NCBI RefSeq assembly: GCF_001449115.1 | Contig: NZ_LAIJ01000010.1 | Location: 62,001-126,000, forward strand | DNA length: 64,000 nucleotides | Direction of reading: 5' to 3' | Origin: Occallatibacter gabretensis | GTDB taxonomy: Bacteria > Acidobacteriota > Terriglobia > Terriglobales > Acidobacteriaceae | Made by a program: the position numbers and the translations under genes | Shown: in pieces, positions 54,436 to 64,000 of the stretch | Layout of the letters: each line of letters starts with the position of its first letter | Numbering within the stretch: the stretch's first letter is position 1 | The notes under the pieces: model-generated | Seen by the model: only the letters and a program-made list of their open reading frames with translations | Told to the model about the DNA's origin: nothing | Database searches by the model: none

Positions 54436-55590
54436 TTATGGGACGAAGACTTTGAGGCGGACGTGCCAGCGGGTGCTTGCGCCGGGTTTGAGGGTGACCA
54501 TGCCGGTGTCCATACCTTTCCAGACCTTGGTGTTGAAGGGGTCGGCGAAGTTGTACTGATGTTCGATGGCCACGAATTTCTGCGTGGGCGGGGCGTACAT
54601 CTGGATGGTCTTGATCTCAGGTGAGAGGCCTTCAATGGCGACGCCGTACTTTGCCGCGGGGTCGATGACTTTGACGGTGGCCGCGGCGTCTTTCCAGTCG
54701 ATCTTGCTCCAGTTGTCGTCGTAGAAATTTTTGCCCAGCGGTGCTCCGTTGTCTGCGAGCAGGTCGTATTGCGTGCCGCCTACCGGCGAGAGCTGGCCGG
54801 TGGGGAAGACGTTGTCGTAGTTGTCGACGTGCGCGTAGTTTTCGCCGGGGATGCGAATGCGTACCTGGGTGCGATCGCCGGAGGGAAGGTTGAAGTAGGG
54901 ATGCCAGCCGATGGCGATGGGCTCGGCTTCCTTGCCGACGTTATGGGCGACGATGCTGGCATCTACGGAGTCAGCGGTGAGGGTGATGGTGATGTCGAGG
55001 TCGGTGCTGGAGAGCCAGTGACCGCCGAAGTTGCCGGCGTGGATGGTTCCGGTGACCTTTTCGCCGCCGGAGATTTTAGAGATCTTCACGTCCTCCGTTT
55101 TGGCCTTGAGGATGAGGCCGTGCATGGCGTGCTTTTCTGCCGTGGGCAGCTTGCCGGAGTTGTTGGCCGGAAGCGTGAGTGTGTGGCCCTGCCAGGTGGT
55201 GGTCAGGGTCTTCTTATCGGCGGAAAGCGTGCCGCGGATGCGGTTGGGATAGGGCACGAGGAAGGCTGCGCCGAGACGGTAGCCGAAGTCGCCGAAGTCA
55301 TCATCCTTGACGTCGAGCATCTGCTTTGCGCCGGCGAGATCGGGTGAGGCGAGTACGTTGACTTCACCTTTGCCGGGAAAGTTGGCGGTGATCTGCAGGA
55401 CTTCCATGCCGCGGCCGGGGGCGAGGGTGATGCTGGTGAACTCGGGGCGCGTGGTGCTGACGGCCTTGCGGGTGATGGTGACAACCTTCTGGCCGCCGAT
55501 TTCTGTGTCGGCCTGGGCGGTGATTGTGCCCGGAGCGGCCGCGCAGCCGATGAGGAGCGCAACAGCGGCAATATTTGGAAGCAGCTTCAT
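54436..55590 (-). CDS. galM: Aldose 1-epimerase, exported
   Basis: A 384-residue galactose mutarotase-like protein with a signal peptide (MKLLPNIAAVALLIGCAAAPGTITAQA). A lipobox-like LLIGC is present, so it may be lipid-anchored. The catalytic-region pattern includes NVGKEAEPIAIGWHPYFNLPSGD, with His in the HPYF motif, and near the end FVAIEHQYNFADPF, where Glu is expected to act as base. The family interconverts alpha and beta anomers of aldoses. It stands alone, convergent with the kelch gene. Substrate not determined. Confidence 0.82.
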   Translation of the reverse strand: MKLLPNIAAVALLIGCAAAPGTITAQADTEIGGQKVVTITRKAVSTTRPEFTSITLAPGRGMEVLQITANFPGKGEVNVLASPDLAGAKQMLDVKDDDFGDFGYRLGAAFLVPYPNRIRGTLSADKKTLTTTWQGHTLTLPANNSGKLPTAEKHAMHGLILKAKTEDVKISKISGGEKVTGTIHAGNFGGHWLSSTDLDITITLTADSVDASIVAHNVGKEAEPIAIGWHPYFNLPSGDRTQVRIRIPGENYAHVDNYDNVFPTGQLSPVGGTQYDLLADNGAPLGKNFYDDNWSKIDWKDAAATVKVIDPAAKYGVAIEGLSPEIKTIQMYAPPTQKFVAIEHQYNFADPFNTKVWKGMDTGMVTLKPGASTRWHVRLKVFVP

Positions 55591-55775
55591 TGTGGAATCC
55601 GTCCCTGCGAAGGAAATTGCGCTTCGGGTCGTGTGAAAGCGTTTTCCGAAGGCGGGGTAATTGTACTAGGGGCGAGTGATGAAGGACGAGGGACGAAGGG
55701 AAGAGGGCTAAGGGACTGGGGGGCTTTGGGACTGAGAATGAGGAGGGTTGCTCGCCAGTTTTCGTGAAGTTGTCC

Positions 55776-57317
55776 TTATTGCACAGTGGCGATCTTTACT
55801 TCTAAGAATTCCACGCGGTCGCGGCCGTGTTGCTTGGCCTGGTAAAGGGCTTTGTCGGCGGCTTCGAAGAGTGCTTCCGGTGTAGCGCCGGGCAGGGATT
55901 CCCAGCAGGAGCAGCCGATGCTGATGGTGATGGCAATCGGGGAGCCCTCGCCGGACCATTCCTGGGTGCGGAGAGCATCCTTCATCAACTCGGCTACATG
56001 GAGGGCTCCGGATGCGTCTGTCTCCGGCAGCAGCACCACGAACTCATCGCCGCCGTAGCGCGCCAGCATGTCAGCGGGCCGGTGGAGCACGGCGCGCACG
56101 GAGCGCACCAGATGCCTGAGGCACTCGTCCCCGACAACATGACCGTAGCTGTCGTTGAACTCCTTGAAGTGATCGATATCCATGACGAGCAGTGCGAGCG
56201 GTTTTCCGATGCGCTGCGCTCGGACCCATTCGGTTTGGACCCGGTCGTTAAAAGAACGTCGATTGGCGACTCCGGTAAGCCCGTCCAGCATGGCTAGCTC
56301 GCCAAGCCGGCCGTTGGCTTTTTCAAGCGCGATTCGGGTCTGCTGGAGGCGGCTCTGCAGAAGAGCTGAGCGGATACCGTAGACGGCGAAGGCTCCGATG
56401 ATGAAGCCGAGAGCTACTGCGAGATGATGCTGCGCGACGATGGCGCTGAGGATCACGATCGAGAAGCCGAAGAAGATGGGACGAGCATTATCCACGAGCA
56501 GCGCCAGGGGAGTTTTTTCCTCGGAACCCTGGGTGTGCCGAACCGGTGTGGGGAGCATGAGAGCGGCCAGCGCGAGAGCGAGGAATGGCACATCCACGAT
56601 GGCCCCCAGCACGTTACTGAGGGTGGGATGGTTGGCCGTGAAGCTGCCCATCACAACGAGATGGTTATAAGCAGCGCTGCTTAAACCGTAGAGCCAGAGA
56701 TAACCGGTGAGGATGGCCAAGTAGCGGCGCTCGACTGATCCGCGTGAGGCAACTATGAAGCGGGTGGTGGCCAGTATGGCGAGGAGCAGAGCCTGGACGT
56801 CGAAGACGATGATCAGGTTGACTTCTGAGAGAGGGCGGTTAGGAATGCTGGTGAAGGGCAGGGTTCCAAAGAGAACGACATAGGCTAGATAGCCCGCGGC
56901 TACTGCCTGAATGAGTTCCAGCAGGAAGAAGGCGCGGGATGCCTTGTCCTTCTCCGGCATGGATATGGCGAGCAGGAGAGGAATGCCGTAGAAGAAGTAG
57001 AAGAAATCGTCAATGGTGGTGGTGGTGGGTGAAGGAGGGTGGTTGAGAACTGTGCTCACCATGATGATGACATTGGCGCTGATCCATGAGAGCAGTGCCG
57101 TGGCGATGAGAAGCCAATGGACCCTTAAGCCACGCGGGCAATGCCACGCGCGCCAGATGCAGGCAGCAAGGGCAAAGAGCGCAAACCCTGTAACGAAATA
57201 GTAGAAGGGATCAAGGAGCTCGTCAGGGATGACGGCTTCAAGCACCAGGTGAACGCAGAGGACAGCAAGGCTGGCACAGAGAATCAGCGCATTCTTACTG
57301 AGCCAGCGCGCAGTCAC
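55776..57317 (-). CDS. Membrane-bound diguanylate cyclase (GGDEF)
   Basis: A 513-residue protein with about nine N-terminal membrane segments (for example ALILCASLAVLCVHLVLEAV, ATALLSWISANVIIMVSTVL) and a C-terminal GGDEF domain starting LDGLTGVANRRSFND. The active site RYGGDEFVVLLPETD is intact, and RPAD five residues upstream is a good inhibitory RxxD site. It should make cyclic di-GMP from GTP with product feedback. The GTG start at 57315-57317 is likely. No EAL domain. A YajQ-type binding protein is encoded at 20874. Confidence 0.9.
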   Translation of the reverse strand: MTARWLSKNALILCASLAVLCVHLVLEAVIPDELLDPFYYFVTGFALFALAACIWRAWHCPRGLRVHWLLIATALLSWISANVIIMVSTVLNHPPSPTTTTIDDFFYFFYGIPLLLAISMPEKDKASRAFFLLELIQAVAAGYLAYVVLFGTLPFTSIPNRPLSEVNLIIVFDVQALLLAILATTRFIVASRGSVERRYLAILTGYLWLYGLSSAAYNHLVVMGSFTANHPTLSNVLGAIVDVPFLALALAALMLPTPVRHTQGSEEKTPLALLVDNARPIFFGFSIVILSAIVAQHHLAVALGFIIGAFAVYGIRSALLQSRLQQTRIALEKANGRLGELAMLDGLTGVANRRSFNDRVQTEWVRAQRIGKPLALLVMDIDHFKEFNDSYGHVVGDECLRHLVRSVRAVLHRPADMLARYGGDEFVVLLPETDASGALHVAELMKDALRTQEWSGEGSPIAITISIGCSCWESLPGATPEALFEAADKALYQAKQHGRDRVEFLEVKIATVQ

Positions 57318-57436
57318 TCATTGCACTCCAAGGTTTGACTCCGGAAGGACATGATCTCAGGCGGAGTGAAGGATGAGTTCAGCATAGCAAAGATGAGGAT
57401 TCGGCTTTCCTTACGATGGTGACTATGATTTCGCAG

Positions 57437-59257
57437 TTACTTTGGAGTAGCTGTCGGGTTTGCAGATTGATTTGCAATCCACGTATTGACGCGCTCTTCG
57501 AGCAAGTCAAGCGGGAGTGCGCCGGAATCGAGGACGGTGTCATGAAAGGCGCGAATATCGAATTTGGGACCGAGGGCTTTCTGTGCCTTGTCGCGTAAGG
57601 CAAGGATTTTGAGCTGGCCGGTTTTGTACGCGAGGGCCTGTGCGGGCCAGGCGATGTAGCGATCGGTTTCGGCCTGGAGATTGGTCTCGTCGATGGAGGA
57701 GTGGGCGTGGAAGTAGTCCACCATCTGCTGGCGCGACCAGTGCTGTGAGTGGACGCCGGTATCGACGACGAGGCGGATGGCGCGCCAGATGTCATTTTCA
57801 AGGCGGCCATAATCGGAGTAGGGGTCCTGGTAGAAGCCGACGTCCTTACCGAGGCGCTCAGCGTAGAGCGCCCAACCTTCGACGAAGGCGGTGTACCCCT
57901 CATGGCGGCGGAACTCCGGAACATTCTCCTGCTCCTGGCCCAAGGATATCTGGAGGTGATGGCCGGGAACGCCTTCATGATAGGCCGTGGCTTCGACTGG
58001 CAGCAGACTGCGGGTGGTGGCTTTGGAGGTGTTGATGGACAGGCGGCCTGGGCGGTTGAGGGCTGCAGCGCCTTCCTCGTAGTAGGCCGCGGGACCATTG
58101 GCGGCGAGGTAATCGGGCATGGCGACGACCTCGAAGGGCAGTTTGGGCAGGCGGCCGAAGAGGGTGGGAAGCTTTGCCTGCATGGCGACGGCGTAGTTCT
58201 TGTAGGCGGCTAGTAGGGCGTCAGGCGAGGCGGGAGCGAATTTAGGGTTGTCCTTGACTGCGGCGCGGATGGCGGCGAGGTCTTTGAAGCCAAGCTTCTG
58301 CGCAATGGCGAGCATCTCGGCTTCGTCGCGTTGAACTTCGTCAAGGCCGATCTGGTGAAGCTGCGCGGCAGTGAGGTTCGTGGTGGTGGTGCGGCGAATG
58401 AGGAACTCGTAATACTTTGCGCCGTCCGGGATGGCGGAGATACCGGGCTCGGCGCGGCCTGCGGGAATGTAGGTGATCTCCATGAATCGGGCGAGACGCT
58501 GGTAGGCGGGCAGATCGCGTTTGGCGACCGCAGCGAGGATCTCAGACTTGATGCGGTCCTGCTCGGCGGCCGGAATGGAGGCTGGGAATTTCTTGATCGG
58601 CGAAGCGAGCGGTGAATCTTCCGGCTTTTGATTGGCGAGCTGCTTGACTTGTTCGAGAGCTTTTTCCAGCAGATATCTGGGCGGTACGCGGTGGTCGTCG
58701 ATGCCGGTGGCCATGTTGGTGATCGACTGGTCGAAGGCCTCCGGGATGGCGCGGAGGCGGGAGATCCAGTCGTCGTAATCTTTGACGGTGCTGAAGTTGA
58801 GCTGGTCGGCGAGCTGTGGGTAGGTGGAGTAGATGCCGCCCAGCTGGTTGATAGGCATCTCCCACTCTTTGAAGTCTTGCGATTCAATGTCGTCGGTGAA
58901 GTCGCGTAGAAGGATTTCGCGGCTTGCTTTTTCGGTTTCAGAGAAGCCGGTGGGGTCGATGGCGGCGAGACGCACGAGGAACTCCTGCTCGCGGGCAATC
59001 CATGCGTTGAAGGCGCGCGGCGAGTAGTCGGAGATCTTGTCGTTGTAACGCTTGTCACCGAGGCTGGAGGCTTCCTCCGGGGACAGCTTCATTGTTGCGT
59101 CCCAGTATTGCGCGAAAAGATCGTTGAGGGCTTTGCGGCGGTCTTCGAGGGGAGCAGGCTGGGCGGCTTGTGCGTGCGCGGCGGGTGGAATGATGGCAAG
59201 CGCGGCAGCGAGGGGCAGTGCGGCAAAGAAAACCCGGCGGATGGCGGAAAGCTTCAT
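57437..59257 (-). CDS. DUF885 family putative peptidase, exported
   Basis: A 606-residue protein with a signal peptide (RRVFFAALPLAAALAIIPPAAHAQA). It carries the DUF885 features: WDATMKLSPEEASSLGDKRY, PYLAANGPAAYYEEGA-like segments and the zinc-site phrase YHEGVPGHHLQISL, followed by EGYTAFVEGWALYAERLG. These proteins are thought to be metallopeptidases related to M32 enzymes, with HEGxPGHH as metal ligands. Function in this organism is unknown; location is probably periplasmic or extracellular. It is monocistronic. Confidence 0.83.
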   Translation of the reverse strand: MKLSAIRRVFFAALPLAAALAIIPPAAHAQAAQPAPLEDRRKALNDLFAQYWDATMKLSPEEASSLGDKRYNDKISDYSPRAFNAWIAREQEFLVRLAAIDPTGFSETEKASREILLRDFTDDIESQDFKEWEMPINQLGGIYSTYPQLADQLNFSTVKDYDDWISRLRAIPEAFDQSITNMATGIDDHRVPPRYLLEKALEQVKQLANQKPEDSPLASPIKKFPASIPAAEQDRIKSEILAAVAKRDLPAYQRLARFMEITYIPAGRAEPGISAIPDGAKYYEFLIRRTTTTNLTAAQLHQIGLDEVQRDEAEMLAIAQKLGFKDLAAIRAAVKDNPKFAPASPDALLAAYKNYAVAMQAKLPTLFGRLPKLPFEVVAMPDYLAANGPAAYYEEGAAALNRPGRLSINTSKATTRSLLPVEATAYHEGVPGHHLQISLGQEQENVPEFRRHEGYTAFVEGWALYAERLGKDVGFYQDPYSDYGRLENDIWRAIRLVVDTGVHSQHWSRQQMVDYFHAHSSIDETNLQAETDRYIAWPAQALAYKTGQLKILALRDKAQKALGPKFDIRAFHDTVLDSGALPLDLLEERVNTWIANQSANPTATPK

Positions 59258-59282
59258 GTTGACGAGTGTAGTTGATGGATGA

Positions 59283-59313
59283 GGCAGCGGGGTTTCGATG
59301 AAAGCCCGCTGCC
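59283..59313 (-). terminator. Hairpin after the kinase gene
   Basis: GGCAGCGGG at 59283-59291 pairs with CCCGCTGCC at 59305-59313, with a further TTTC/GAAA inside. It lies eight bases beyond the stop at 59321. No T-tract, so termination is uncertain. Confidence 0.45.
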
Positions 59314-59320
59314 TGCGTTG

Positions 59321-63469
<4,149 letters not shown>

Positions 63470-63615
63470 GCGGCGTCAACACCTGATCCATACGCCTTAC
63501 GCGTGATCTGTCGGTTAGAGTGAACTTTTGAGATGCCGGGGGATTCCAGGCTTCCACGGTATCACGAATGCCAAGCGGTTGTGAATGTTACGTATGGGGC
63601 AAGTCACCGACGTAC

Positions 63616-64000
63616 TCAGGGCGCGGCCCGAGCAGGAGTTTCTGGTTCCTTTCGGGACGGTTTTCCAGCAAATTCCATGCGGCGGACGAACTCATACAGT
63701 ACTTCGGGGCCGGTTCCGCTGAAGGCCGCTCCGGGATGCGCGCCGCTCTCCATCCAGGCGAAGAGGAAGACGAGGGGAATCCAGCCATGCGAGCCCGCTT
63801 CCAGCTCCGCGCCCATGTGGTTGAGAACGCGCGAAAAGTTGAGCGGGAGGGGGACGGGATCGATCTGCAGGGCGGCGGGGTCGGCGCAATGGCGCGGATC
63901 CGAGGTAACGAGGTATTCGCGGCAGATAAGCGGCCGAATGGGATGGATGGAGCAGGACTCATCCTGCAGAAACGGGCAGGGAACGCCCTGGTAAAAGTAA
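63616..64000 (-). CDS. YkgJ family cysteine-cluster protein (5' part cut by window edge)
   Basis: The minus strand is open from the window edge to a stop at 63616-63618, giving at least 127 residues. It shows YFYQGVPCPFLQDESCSIH, PIRPLICREYLV and DPRHCADP; the cysteines in CPFL..SCSIH..RPLICREY follow the metal-binding pattern of the YkgJ/CxxCxxCC family. The first cysteines and the start are outside the window. The C-terminal half (MGAELEAGSHGWIPLVFLFAW) is not a known domain. Family members are proposed Fe/Zn-binding proteins. It reads convergently with nothing and lies upstream of the kinase on the same strand. Confidence 0.7.
   Translation of the reverse strand, partial: YFYQGVPCPFLQDESCSIHPIRPLICREYLVTSDPRHCADPAALQIDPVPLPLNFSRVLNHMGAELEAGSHGWIPLVFLFAWMESGAHPGAAFSGTGPEVLYEFVRRMEFAGKPSRKEPETPARAAP

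Overview
The window reads as a chromosomal segment of an acidobacterium, most likely class Terriglobia (Acidobacteriaceae). This is inferred from gene content. There are two PadR-regulator plus MacB-like permease pairs of the acidobacterial duplicated orphan permease (ADOP) type, a TIGR03118-like secreted protein, a TonB-independent set of exported hydrolases, a very long PEGA-type Ser/Thr kinase, and moderately high GC with frequent GTG and TTG starts. No rRNA, tRNA, phage, insertion sequence or CRISPR array was seen. Both window edges cut genes: an ADOP permease on the left and a YkgJ-family protein on the right.

Layout. 1-9000: two PadR/ADOP modules flanking exported proteins (TIGR03118-like, DUF1254 lipoprotein, Tat-exported carboxylesterase). 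9000-12900: enoyl-CoA hydratase, DUF3592 and SYLF proteins, an HD hydrolase and a zinc-ribbon XRE regulator. 13000-18600: the envelope and isoprenoid series uppS-cdsA-dxr-rseP, interrupted by an Xre/RES toxin-antitoxin pair. 18600-31500: housekeeping genes (thioesterase, O-methyltransferase, polyprenyl synthase, YajQ, TatD, metG, argS, pepA, smpB) with two VapBC-like modules. 31600-35000: a secretin with a C-terminal cohesin-like domain and two pseudopilins. 35000-38600: a urocanase-like fragment, engB, a MATE exporter and a secreted GlcG/HbpS-like protein. 38600-45100: the protein quality-control series tig-clpP-clpX-(membrane protein)-lon, in which trigger factor carries a histidine-rich N-terminus. 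45300-50000: an oxidoreductase, small ASCH and CPCC proteins, and a TetR regulator divergent from two Rossmann-fold genes with a palindromic operator between them. 50000-64000: DUF2569 protein with a duplicated fragment, small lipoprotein, kelch-type lipoprotein, aldose epimerase, diguanylate cyclase, DUF885 protein, giant kinase and YkgJ protein.

The genes are mostly short operons with bidirectional hairpin terminators at convergent ends. The least explained material is non-coding. Two families of dispersed intergenic elements each occur twice in the window (27989-28040 with 50161-50216; 28341-28470 with 47299-47436), and both are associated with palindromes. The other points most worth following are the toxin-antitoxin pair inside the envelope gene series, a perfect hairpin abutting the ybgC-like start codon, the His-rich trigger factor, the secretin-cohesin cassette and the stand-alone urocanase-like domain. 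All functional calls come from reading motifs by eye; no database search was run.
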